Shown here in pieces: positions 17,042 to 25,116 of a stretch of 64,000 nucleotides of DNA. The stretch's first letter is position 1, and every line of letters begins with the position of its first letter. A program made the position numbers and the translations under genes. Source of the stretch: Candidatus Eremiobacterota bacterium (GTDB lineage: Bacteria; Vulcanimicrobiota; CADAWZ01; Ess09-12); contig JAVHLM010000004.1 of assembly GCA_031082125.1 (NCBI GenBank), forward strand, positions 184,942 to 248,941. The letters are read 5' to 3'. The notes beneath the pieces are model-generated. The model had not been told where the DNA came from. It made no database searches and saw only the letters and a list, made by a program, of their open reading frames with translations.

Positions 17042-17851
17042 ATGAACAATCATTCCAGGAACATCAGGCTTCTGCTCTTTGCCGTCATATTCTCCCTCGT
17101 GCTTATGGCACTCCAGTTTATTATCGGCGGCGAGGAGGCTTTTCCACGCCGCTTTGCCGCAGTGGTGACGAAGCCCCTTGACGGGGTGATGAACGCTTCA
17201 GGGAGCGGCATCCATGATTTTTTTGAGACCATCTCCCATATATCCACCCTTAAAAAGGAGAACGAGGCCCTCAAGGAGTCCGCCATACAGATGAAGGCCG
17301 AGCTTGAGCAGGTGAAGGCTTTCAGGGAGGAAAACGTGGAGCTCCGCCAGCTTCTGGACCTCAGGAAGGAATGGAAAGACGGAGGAATCCCTGCAGAGAT
17401 CACGGGAAGAGATGCTACAAACTGGTTTGATCGCTGCGAGATTAACAAGGGAAAGAAGGACGGCATCGCCAAGAACATGATGGTAATTGTGCCTGAAGGC
17501 CTGGCAGGGCAGGTGACGGCTGTTTTTGAAGGATCGGCCACGATCCGGACCATTCTCAATCCAAGAAGCGCCGTACCTGTGTATGTAGTGGAGTCAGGGG
17601 CATTTGGCGTGCTCTATGGAGACGGGTCTGAGTACTGTACAGTCAAGTACATCAGAAACATCACTTTCACCGGGGAGGGGAACCTTGTCATGACCTCGGG
17701 GCTTGGAGATATCTACCCCGAAGGAGTTCTTGTGGGGAAAACAACCAAGGTACAAGGCTCCGTTGACGGGCTCTCCAATTTTGCCAAGGTGAAGCCTTTT
17801 GTGAACACCGATTCAATCAGGCAGGTCCTGGTAGTGCGGGGGAAATCATGA
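17042..17851 (+). CDS. mreC: Rod shape-determining protein MreC
   Basis: The 269-aa bitopic protein has one N-terminal membrane helix (LLLFAVIFSLVLMALQFII), a coiled coil around residues 70-110 (LKKENEALKES, REENVELRQLLDL) and the beta-rich periplasmic MreC domain with GLAGQV and the closing GVLVGKTTKVQG. It links cytoplasmic MreB with MreD, PBP2 and RodA in the elongasome. GGAAGAAAGC precedes the ATG. It overlaps mreD by 4 bp (ATGA). Confidence 0.93.
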   Translation: MNNHSRNIRLLLFAVIFSLVLMALQFIIGGEEAFPRRFAAVVTKPLDGVMNASGSGIHDFFETISHISTLKKENEALKESAIQMKAELEQVKAFREENVELRQLLDLRKEWKDGGIPAEITGRDATNWFDRCEINKGKKDGIAKNMMVIVPEGLAGQVTAVFEGSATIRTILNPRSAVPVYVVESGAFGVLYGDGSEYCTVKYIRNITFTGEGNLVMTSGLGDIYPEGVLVGKTTKVQGSVDGLSNFAKVKPFVNTDSIRQVLVVRGKS

Positions 17852-18348
17852 CCAGAAGGCGCACTTACCTGATCCTTGCCATCGTGCTTTTTTTCTCCCT
17901 GTTCCAGGCTTCATTTCTCCATTATTTTCCCCTCTGGGGCGTCAGGCCTGACCTGGTGCTTATCCTGGTCGCCATGCTCGGCCTCTTCAACGGCCTCGCG
18001 GACGGGGTGGCTTTCGGCCTCGCGGCTGGCTTCATTATGAGCCTCGTATCAACAGGCACTGCCGGCGTTTTCTGCCTTGCCTACAGCCTCACGGCCTATC
18101 TTTCAGCGCTGGTAAAGGAGAAGATTCATCCTGACTATTACTTTGTGCCGGCCGCAGTGGCTGCAGGGGCCACGGTGCTCTCCACAGTGCTCTTTGTGAC
18201 GTCGGGAGCCCTGCTGAGGCATGGGAAAAACATTGATCATATCAAAGAAATCATTGTGCCGCTCATTGTCATGAACGTAGTGCTCTCGATTCCCATGGGC
18301 TTTCTTGTGCGCACCCGCGCGATCTCGACAAGAGCGTCCTTTGAATAG
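17848..18348 (+). CDS. mreD: Rod shape-determining membrane protein MreD
   Basis: A 166-aa polytopic inner-membrane protein with about five hydrophobic helices, including the typical opening LILAIVLFFSLFQASFLHYFPLWGVRPDL and GLADGVAFGLAAGF. MreD is part of the elongasome with MreC and PBP2. The 4-bp ATGA overlap with mreC implies coupling. Identity rests on position and hydropathy plus the GxRPDL motif. Confidence 0.9.
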   Translation: MTRRRTYLILAIVLFFSLFQASFLHYFPLWGVRPDLVLILVAMLGLFNGLADGVAFGLAAGFIMSLVSTGTAGVFCLAYSLTAYLSALVKEKIHPDYYFVPAAVAAGATVLSTVLFVTSGALLRHGKNIDHIKEIIVPLIVMNVVLSIPMGFLVRTRAISTRASFE

Positions 18349-18418
18349 AAAAAAGTGCCTGCGGCCCGGTTTCCCCGCGGCATGATGCTTATATTGAAGA
18401 GAATGGAACGGGAAGACC

Positions 18419-20224
18419 ATGGAAAGCCAGATTGACAGAAAAAAATTTCTTTTCCTGCGGCTCTTTGTAGTGGCGGGATTGCTTATCATCCTGGCGCGCC
18501 TCATCTACATGCAGGTCCACAAGGGAGCCCTTTATGATCAGAGGGCCGAGGAGAACATGGTCCGCTCCATACCCATACCCGCCGACCGGGGCACCATATT
18601 GGACCGTAAGGGAGCCATACTGGCGCAGAACAGCATGCACTTCAACGTGACGCTCCTCTGCTTTGAGCTCCAGAATCCTTCGGCAGTGCTTCAGAAAATC
18701 TCTGAAAAAATCTCTCTCTCGAAAGATGAAATAAGGGAAATCCTCAAAAAAGTGCAGATAACCCCCCTTGAACCCATCATGGTCAAGGAGGCAGTAAATT
18801 ACCGCACTTTTTCAAGACTTGCCGAGATCCAGGGCGACTGCCCGGGCCTCTCAATGGAAATGAAGCCTCTCCGAAATTATCCGGGAAAGCTCCTGGCAGG
18901 CCATATCATCGGCCACATAGGTGAAATAAGCACCGGAGAGCTTGAGGAGCTAGAGCCCATGGGCTACCAGATAGGCGACACCATCGGGAAGGACGGCCTC
19001 GAAAAGCAGTATGACAGGACCTTGAGAGGTATCAAGGGCGCCCGCCGGGTCCTGGTAAACGTGGAAGGCAGAATGGTGAGAACTGTGGGGGAGATAGTGC
19101 CCGTTACGGGAAGCTCCCTGGTCCTCACCCTGGACCGTGATCTGCAGAAGGTAAGCGAAAAGGCCCTCAGTGATGCCGTCCTGGCAGTGCAGAGAAAAAA
19201 CGGCGAGCCGTCGGGCGGTGCTGTCGTGGTGCTCTCTGCAACAACAGGGGAAGTGCTGAGCATGGCAAGCTTCCCGGGCTATGATCCCAACCTTTTTGCC
19301 CGGGGGCTCACGCAGAAGGAGTATTCGCTGCTGATGGAGGACCGCTCATGCCCCCTCCTCAACAGGCCTGTCCACAGCGCCTATCCCTGTGCCTCCACCT
19401 ATAAAATGATAACGGGTTCGGCGGCGCTCGAGGAGGGCCTGGCGACGGCGCACTCAGGATTCTCCTGCCGCGGCTCATATGATGTGAGCGGCTCCATATT
19501 CAACTGCTTCGTGAGAAGCGGCCACGGCAGCATTGGCTTCGTGGACGCCATAGCCCATTCCTGCGACGTGGTCTTCTATATGCTGGCAGATCGCATGAAG
19601 ATTGAAAAATTCCTGGCCTATTCAAGGGAGTTCGGCATAGGCTCCCTTACGGGAGTTGATCTCCCCGGAGAGAACCCGGGCCTTCTCCCGTCGCCTGAAT
19701 GGAAGAAAAGGGTTTTCCACGAGGAGTGGTATGCCGGTGACACGATTAATCTCTCCATAGGCCAAGGATATGTCGGGGTAACTCCCCTTCAGATTGCGGT
19801 AGTGACGGCAGCAGTTGCCAACGGGGGGACGATATTCAGGCCCTATCTCGTGAAGCGCATTATCACCTCCGGAGGAAAGCTTGAAAAAGAGGAGAGTCCC
19901 TCAGCAGTGCGAAAAGTCCCTGTTTCCCAGGCCCATCTCGCCGTGATCAGGGAAGGGATGAGAGGAGCCGTGCGCTATGGAACTGCCACTTCGGCAAACT
20001 CTCCCGTTGTCGAGATATCAGGGAAGACAGGGACCGCCGAAAACTTTCCCACCCAGGACAACCCCCGCGGGAGAAACCACGTGTGGTTCACTTCCTTTGC
20101 GCCCTATGGGAAGCCTGAGATTGTGGTGACGGTCTTTATTGAGAAATCAGGGGGATTTGGCGGTGAATGGTGCGGTCCCGTGGCAAGAAAAATCATGGAA
20201 GCCTATTTTACAGGAAAAAAGTGA
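18419..20224 (+). CDS. mrdA: Penicillin-binding protein 2 (elongation transpeptidase)
   Basis: The 601-aa class B PBP crosslinks peptidoglycan in the side wall. It has an N-terminal membrane helix (LRLFVVAGLLIILARLIYM), the dimerisation domain with IPADRGTILDRKG, and a transpeptidase domain with the active Ser in CASTYKM (SxxK), HSCD in the SxN position and SGKTGTAE (KTG). It closes the mreBCD-mrdA block; no rodA is visible in the window after it. The Shine-Dalgarno before the ATG is weak. Confidence 0.93.
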   Translation: MESQIDRKKFLFLRLFVVAGLLIILARLIYMQVHKGALYDQRAEENMVRSIPIPADRGTILDRKGAILAQNSMHFNVTLLCFELQNPSAVLQKISEKISLSKDEIREILKKVQITPLEPIMVKEAVNYRTFSRLAEIQGDCPGLSMEMKPLRNYPGKLLAGHIIGHIGEISTGELEELEPMGYQIGDTIGKDGLEKQYDRTLRGIKGARRVLVNVEGRMVRTVGEIVPVTGSSLVLTLDRDLQKVSEKALSDAVLAVQRKNGEPSGGAVVVLSATTGEVLSMASFPGYDPNLFARGLTQKEYSLLMEDRSCPLLNRPVHSAYPCASTYKMITGSAALEEGLATAHSGFSCRGSYDVSGSIFNCFVRSGHGSIGFVDAIAHSCDVVFYMLADRMKIEKFLAYSREFGIGSLTGVDLPGENPGLLPSPEWKKRVFHEEWYAGDTINLSIGQGYVGVTPLQIAVVTAAVANGGTIFRPYLVKRIITSGGKLEKEESPSAVRKVPVSQAHLAVIREGMRGAVRYGTATSANSPVVEISGKTGTAENFPTQDNPRGRNHVWFTSFAPYGKPEIVVTVFIEKSGGFGGEWCGPVARKIMEAYFTGKK

Positions 20225-20255
20225 GGCCAAAGTAGGAAAGAAATGAGGTGCGAGA

Positions 20256-21530
20256 ATGGAACATATCATCGAAGAACTGAGGTGGAGAGGCTTCATAGAG
20301 CAGGTATCAAGCGAAGAGCTTGAGAGGCTCCTTGCCTCGGAAAAGCTTACCTGCTATGCGGGCTTTGATCCTTCGGCATCAAGCCTCCACGTGGGCAATC
20401 TCCTGGTCATCATGATTCTCTCCCATTTCCAGCGGCATGGCCACCGGCCAATTGCCCTCATAGGCGGCGCCACGGGCATGATCGGCGATCCAAGCGGAAA
20501 GTCCAAGGAGCGCAACCTTCTCACCGAGGAGGACGTGGCACAGAACGCATCGTGCATAAAGGGGCAGCTCGCCCGCTTCATTGAGTTCGGCAGTGGCGGC
20601 AGGGACGCCCTCCTCGTCAATAATGGGGACTGGCTCATTCCGTACCGGTTCATCCACTTCCTGAGGGATATCGGCAAGCATTTCCGCATCGGCGACATGC
20701 TCGCCAAGGAAAGCGTCCGCAACAGGATGGACAGGGAGGAGGGGATTTCTTACACCGAGTTCAGCTACATGATAATGCAGGCCTACGATTTTCTCCACCT
20801 TTTCGACTCCCACGGGTGCCTTCTCCAGGTGGGAGGTAATGACCAGTGGGGGAACATCACGGCAGGAATCGAGCTGATCAGGAGGCTCAGGGCCGCCCAG
20901 GCCTACGGCCTCACGGCTCCTCTGATGACCACCTCGACAGGCCAGAAGCTTGGCAAAACCGAGGAGGGCTCCGTGTGGCTCGATCCCTCCCGCACGTCGC
21001 CTTACCAGTTCTACCAGTACTGGGTACGGTGCGATGACCGGGACGTGATAAAATACCTCAGCCTCTTTACCTATCTCGGCAGGGAGGAGATCGCCTCCAT
21101 GGCGGAATCGCTCAGGGACAACCCGGAGAAGAGGGAGGCTCAGAAAAGGCTTGCTTTTGAGGTCACAAGCCTTGTGCACAGCCCCGGCGATGCGCAGAAA
21201 GCCCTTCAGGCCTCCCAGGTACTCTATGGAGAGGAAATCAGGGGCCTCTCCGACAGAGACCTTGAGGATATCTTTTCCGAAGTGCCCTCAACCTTGAAGA
21301 ACCTTGCCGGCCTTGAAGCAGGGATAAAGCTGGTGGAGCTCCTCTGCGATACAGGCCTCACGCCGTCAAAAGGCGCCGCGCGGAAGCTCATCTCGCAGGG
21401 CGGTGCCTATCTGAACAACAGGAGGGAGGATTCTGTCGATCGCCTCATTGACACCCGCGATCTTGCCTCGGAGCACACCATGGTGCTCAGAAGCGGCAAG
21501 AAAAACTATCACCTTGTGAGATTTCATTAG
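20256..21530 (+). CDS. tyrS: Tyrosyl-tRNA synthetase
   Basis: Class I synthetase charging tRNA-Tyr. The 424-aa protein shows CYAGFDPSASSLHVGNL (HIGH motif variant), GGNDQWGNI, the KLGKTEEG form of KMSKS, and a C-terminal S4 RNA-binding domain with GAARKLISQGGAYLNN. Length is standard. GAGGTG precedes the ATG. It sits 31 bp behind mrdA and may share its transcript; no T-box-like leader is apparent in that short gap. Confidence 0.95.
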   Translation: MEHIIEELRWRGFIEQVSSEELERLLASEKLTCYAGFDPSASSLHVGNLLVIMILSHFQRHGHRPIALIGGATGMIGDPSGKSKERNLLTEEDVAQNASCIKGQLARFIEFGSGGRDALLVNNGDWLIPYRFIHFLRDIGKHFRIGDMLAKESVRNRMDREEGISYTEFSYMIMQAYDFLHLFDSHGCLLQVGGNDQWGNITAGIELIRRLRAAQAYGLTAPLMTTSTGQKLGKTEEGSVWLDPSRTSPYQFYQYWVRCDDRDVIKYLSLFTYLGREEIASMAESLRDNPEKREAQKRLAFEVTSLVHSPGDAQKALQASQVLYGEEIRGLSDRDLEDIFSEVPSTLKNLAGLEAGIKLVELLCDTGLTPSKGAARKLISQGGAYLNNRREDSVDRLIDTRDLASEHTMVLRSGKKNYHLVRFH

Positions 21531-21989
21531 ATGGCGGCCCGGAGTACTGCCGCCCTGCTGATATTACTTCTCGCATGCTGCTCGCCATGTGGAGCCGGTG
21601 AGGACGGGGAGCGGGACATCTTTTTCGCCCCGGATCCTGCTCATAACCTCGTGGTGGTCACATGGAGAGCCCCCCATGATTTCGTTAATGTCGCCTGCAT
21701 CAAGGAAACATACTGTGATGCGGATCTTGACGGCTCCATCGGCAGCTCGCCCGATGATTTTTTCTGCAGGGAGATAGTACGCGAGGATGGCACCTATATG
21801 AAACATCTCTACAGAAGGGACTCTTCAAGGGTTTTCGCCCTTTACCCCGACCAGAGAACGGTAAAGAAAAGCTATGACTTCAGCGCTCCTTCAGGTGACG
21901 GTGACTGGCAGAGCGCCCTTGCCGCAAAAAACCGTGCCCTCTCCATTGCAAACGAGGAATACAACGAAATCCTCACCAGGGCGCGCTGA
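21531..21989 (+). CDS. Small secreted or lipoprotein-like protein
   Basis: The 152-aa product begins directly at the base after the tyrS stop codon. Its N-terminus ARSTAALLILLLACCSPCG is a hydrophobic leader ending in a LLAC lipobox-like motif, so it may be a lipoprotein. The rest contains DADLDGSIGSS, an EF-hand-like Asp-rich loop, and no other known domain. The start lacks a clear Shine-Dalgarno sequence, so translation may depend on coupling to tyrS. I do not recognise the family. Confidence 0.6.
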   Translation: MAARSTAALLILLLACCSPCGAGEDGERDIFFAPDPAHNLVVVTWRAPHDFVNVACIKETYCDADLDGSIGSSPDDFFCREIVREDGTYMKHLYRRDSSRVFALYPDQRTVKKSYDFSAPSGDGDWQSALAAKNRALSIANEEYNEILTRAR

Positions 21990-21992
21990 TAC

Positions 21993-22937
21993 TCAGGGCT
22001 CGCTTTCCAGGACATTATCCCAGATATTCTTCACGTTCCTTATCCTGGTGACCGACGTGGGATGAGTCCTGTTCGCCTGGGTATCGCTTCCAGTCATCCG
22101 CTCCAGAAGCCCTGCGAAAAGAAGCCAGTGGGTGAAGCCGTTCCTGCTGTAGCCTGCTGCTTTCAGAAGGCGCGCCGCATAAGTGTCAGCTTCAAGCTCC
22201 TTGGAGTATGACAGGTTGTAATTCAGGTAGTTGTTGATATAGCTGTTGAGGACCCGGGGGTCCACCTTACCCTGGTTATACATCCAGAGCATCTGCTGGG
22301 TCTTGATCTTCTCCTTCACATGATCAAGGAAGGCATGGCTTGCCTCGTGGGCCATCACGGCTGCCGCCATCTCTTCAAAGAGCGAGTTGGCCTCCTTCTT
22401 CTGCTCCTCTGTGAGGGCGCCGCAGGAAGGGAGGCCGAAGGGATTCTCGATATTCTGGTAATTCCCGGCGAGCATGCCGAACTGGTGGGCCATTCCCACG
22501 CGCAGCACCGTGGCGGCAAGCTGCACGGAATACTCGTTGTCAATGGTGCCATAGAAGGCGATGCCCTCAGCGAGCTTCCTGAGGGTGTCAAGAAGCAGGG
22601 AGTCAAATACCACGATACGGTGAAAAGACACGGCATTGAAGCCCAGGGAGCTCACGAAGACGGTGAAATAAACTTCCTTGCCGTAATTCTGGAATATCTC
22701 GGGGCCCTTTTCATTGAATTTTGTCGATATGGCGCCGAGGAGCGTATTGTACCGGTAGTCGGCAGGATAATACATGGCGAACTGGGCCAGGACCATCTGG
22801 TCCTGCCAGTTGAGGAATTGCTCGGTATAGTCTCCGCCCGGCTGGCCGTACTGGGCAGAGACCGGCGTCACGCAGAGGACAAAGACAAGGACAATGATGA
22901 CGACAGGCAGGAGCCTCTTCGGTGCCGCCTGGTGCAT
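21993..22937 (-). CDS. Secreted M48-like zinc metallopeptidase
   Basis: The 314-aa protein has a signal peptide (LLPVVIIVLVFVLCVTPVSA), HEASHAFLDH with His197, Glu198 and His201 as HExxH, and SKELEADTYAARLLKAAGY providing the third zinc ligand, the M48 arrangement, followed by a late HPTSVTRI segment typical of the family. It would act in the periplasm or outside. AAAGGAGG before its ATG lies inside the end of the upstream pseudokinase gene, and only 1 bp separates the two, so they are translationally coupled. Confidence 0.85.
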   Translation of the reverse strand: MHQAAPKRLLPVVIIVLVFVLCVTPVSAQYGQPGGDYTEQFLNWQDQMVLAQFAMYYPADYRYNTLLGAISTKFNEKGPEIFQNYGKEVYFTVFVSSLGFNAVSFHRIVVFDSLLLDTLRKLAEGIAFYGTIDNEYSVQLAATVLRVGMAHQFGMLAGNYQNIENPFGLPSCGALTEEQKKEANSLFEEMAAAVMAHEASHAFLDHVKEKIKTQQMLWMYNQGKVDPRVLNSYINNYLNYNLSYSKELEADTYAARLLKAAGYSRNGFTHWLLFAGLLERMTGSDTQANRTHPTSVTRIRNVKNIWDNVLESEP

Positions 22938-22938
22938 A

Positions 22939-25026
22939 TCAGCCTCCTTTCACAAGAGCAAGGATTTTTCCGCTTGACAGGCTCACATAGAGCGAGTCAT
23001 TATAGACAAGGGGGACGCAGTTTATCTTCTCGCCGAGGTAACAGCTGTTCAGGACAGCCCCCGTCGCCACCTCTATTGTCAGGACCGAGTGCTCAGGGTT
23101 AACGGCATAGACGTGCTCGTCGGTGACGGTAAAAAGGCTTTCAAATCCGGGCTTGAAAGTGACACTCCATACAGGAGTCCCGTCGCCGCGCTGGAAGGCT
23201 GCAATGTCACCCCCCGTGGAAGCAGCAATCACCAGGTCACCGATGACGCGGGGACTCTGGGATATCGAGCCCTTCAGGATACTCTCCCACAGAATCTCCC
23301 CGTCTTCGGCGTTGAAGGCGAAGAGGTTCCCCTTGGTGTTCCCTGAAAAGATGACTCCCCCGTACATCGAGGGCGCCGCCGTAATCGAGGCCTTGGTGTT
23401 CTGCTGCCAGGCGATGGTCCTGTCTTCAATGGTGATGGCCACCATTGACCCTGTGAGCGTGGGAATATAAATATTAGCATCATCGAAGACGCAGGTGGAG
23501 ATCACCTTGGCATTCACGTTCTCCATTGAAATAGGCTTCCCGTCATCAGGGTTGATGAACATGAGAAACCCGTCGTATGAGATGGAGCATATGGCGTCAT
23601 TGACATAGTTCGGAGAGCTCAGCACCATGCTTTTCGTGCGGAACTCCCACCGCTTCGAAAGCTCGGGCAGCTTCACGGCAAGCTGTGTCGATGAGGAACA
23701 TATATAGAGGCTCGTATCGATAATGATGGGCGCGACAGGGTTGATGTTGAGGTTTTCTTTCCTTATCACCCTGCCCGTGCCATAGTCAAGGGAGCAGAGG
23801 ATGCCCTTGTCAGAAAGGGGGAGGAGCTCATCCTCACATGGGGTAAGAAAATACTGGGAGCTCGGTGGAACTGCCGTGCTCCATTTTATGGCCAGAGGCG
23901 GTGAAGGGCCTCTCCCGAAGCTGTTGGTTCTCCTCTTGTTTCCCAGGAAATGGCGCCATGCAAATCCGCTCTCCCTGCCTTCGGCCTCTTCTTCATCTGA
24001 GGCTGCGGAAGGCTCCTCGGAGGGGAGCAGTCTCTCCAGGTCGGCCTTCACCTCTTCGGCAGTCTGGTAAAAGGGAACCTTCCTCATGTTCAGAAGCTGC
24101 TCTATGATCTGCGAAAACTCCTCGCTGAGGTCATTTCTCTTTATATGGAGCGGCACATAGGGCTCACCGCCGGTGAGATCGATGCCGGTGGCAAGGTAAT
24201 AAAGGCATTCCCCGAGAGAGCAGAGATCGTCAAGGGGGGAGGAGAGGCGCTCATTTATTTTCCCCGTGGCCTCGGGCTCGAACTGGTCAGGAATGCCCAG
24301 CATCCGGTAAAAGTAGGGGAGCCCCAGGTGTACGTAAATGATTGAGAAATCATCTTTCTTGACTACCAGGGAATAGGGTTTCAGGTTACCGCAGTATACT
24401 GGCTCGGGCTCCTGGCTGTGAAGGTGCGAGAGGAGATCGCTGAGATCATAGGCCCACCTTATGATCTGGCTCTCTGGAATATGCTCGCCCTTTATTATGA
24501 GGAAATCCTGAATGATCTTCTCAATGAGCTTTGCATCAGCCCAGGTAAAAATGAGATAGAGATACTCATCTTCGATAAAATACTCAAGGAGCGGATTCAT
24601 GTTCGGATGCGAGAGGGCTGAAAATCTCTCGGAGAGCTCGGTGAGTCCCTCCTTGAGACTCTGGGAAGGGTCGCGGTCCCTGAGAATGAAATCCCTCAGC
24701 ACAAAGAGGCTGCCGGGGTTCCTGCGGTCGGTGACCATGCAGACGGTGCCATGAGGAGAGCTGTAGAGAGGCTCAATGATGTGAAACCTCTTTGCTACCA
24801 AGGGGCCTTCCCCTTCCTCCTGGTCCTCCTCAGGTGAAGGCTCTTCCTCGCCCTCACCACTTTCCTCCCTGTGTTCCGCAGCCTTTGCCTCTTCCTCATC
24901 AAGGGACTCGATATTGTCAATCTCGCTGAGCTCGTCATCCTTGCCTGCGAAATCATGGAAGCAGAAAGGACAGAACTTGAAGTCCCTGTCAACCTTTTTG
25001 CCGCAGTTCTCACAGGTGTCTTTCAT
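22939..25026 (-). CDS. Zinc ribbon - pseudokinase - PQQ-like beta-propeller protein (paralogue A)
   Basis: A 695-aa soluble protein with no signal or membrane helix. Cys5-x2-Cys8-x10-Cys19-x2-Cys22 forms a zinc ribbon, followed by an acidic linker, a protein-kinase fold (about 80-345) and PQQ-type propeller repeats (about 385-695; GEILWES, GDGTPVWS). The kinase part has lost catalytic residues: the HRD region reads VYCGNLKPYSLVV and the DFG place reads HLGLP, so phosphotransfer is unlikely. ATG 25026 follows GCAGGAG. Same layout and length as 37933-40023. Role unknown; a scaffold or sensor is a guess. Confidence 0.82.
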   Translation of the reverse strand: MKDTCENCGKKVDRDFKFCPFCFHDFAGKDDELSEIDNIESLDEEEAKAAEHREESGEGEEEPSPEEDQEEGEGPLVAKRFHIIEPLYSSPHGTVCMVTDRRNPGSLFVLRDFILRDRDPSQSLKEGLTELSERFSALSHPNMNPLLEYFIEDEYLYLIFTWADAKLIEKIIQDFLIIKGEHIPESQIIRWAYDLSDLLSHLHSQEPEPVYCGNLKPYSLVVKKDDFSIIYVHLGLPYFYRMLGIPDQFEPEATGKINERLSSPLDDLCSLGECLYYLATGIDLTGGEPYVPLHIKRNDLSEEFSQIIEQLLNMRKVPFYQTAEEVKADLERLLPSEEPSAASDEEEAEGRESGFAWRHFLGNKRRTNSFGRGPSPPLAIKWSTAVPPSSQYFLTPCEDELLPLSDKGILCSLDYGTGRVIRKENLNINPVAPIIIDTSLYICSSSTQLAVKLPELSKRWEFRTKSMVLSSPNYVNDAICSISYDGFLMFINPDDGKPISMENVNAKVISTCVFDDANIYIPTLTGSMVAITIEDRTIAWQQNTKASITAAPSMYGGVIFSGNTKGNLFAFNAEDGEILWESILKGSISQSPRVIGDLVIAASTGGDIAAFQRGDGTPVWSVTFKPGFESLFTVTDEHVYAVNPEHSVLTIEVATGAVLNSCYLGEKINCVPLVYNDSLYVSLSSGKILALVKGG

Positions 25027-25116
25027 GGGCGTCTCCTGCTGTACTGTCCTTATTGTATGAAATATGGAGAAGAATGTCAATTAAAATAAGCAACAGGAGA
25101 TGGCAGGTGCGGTGGG

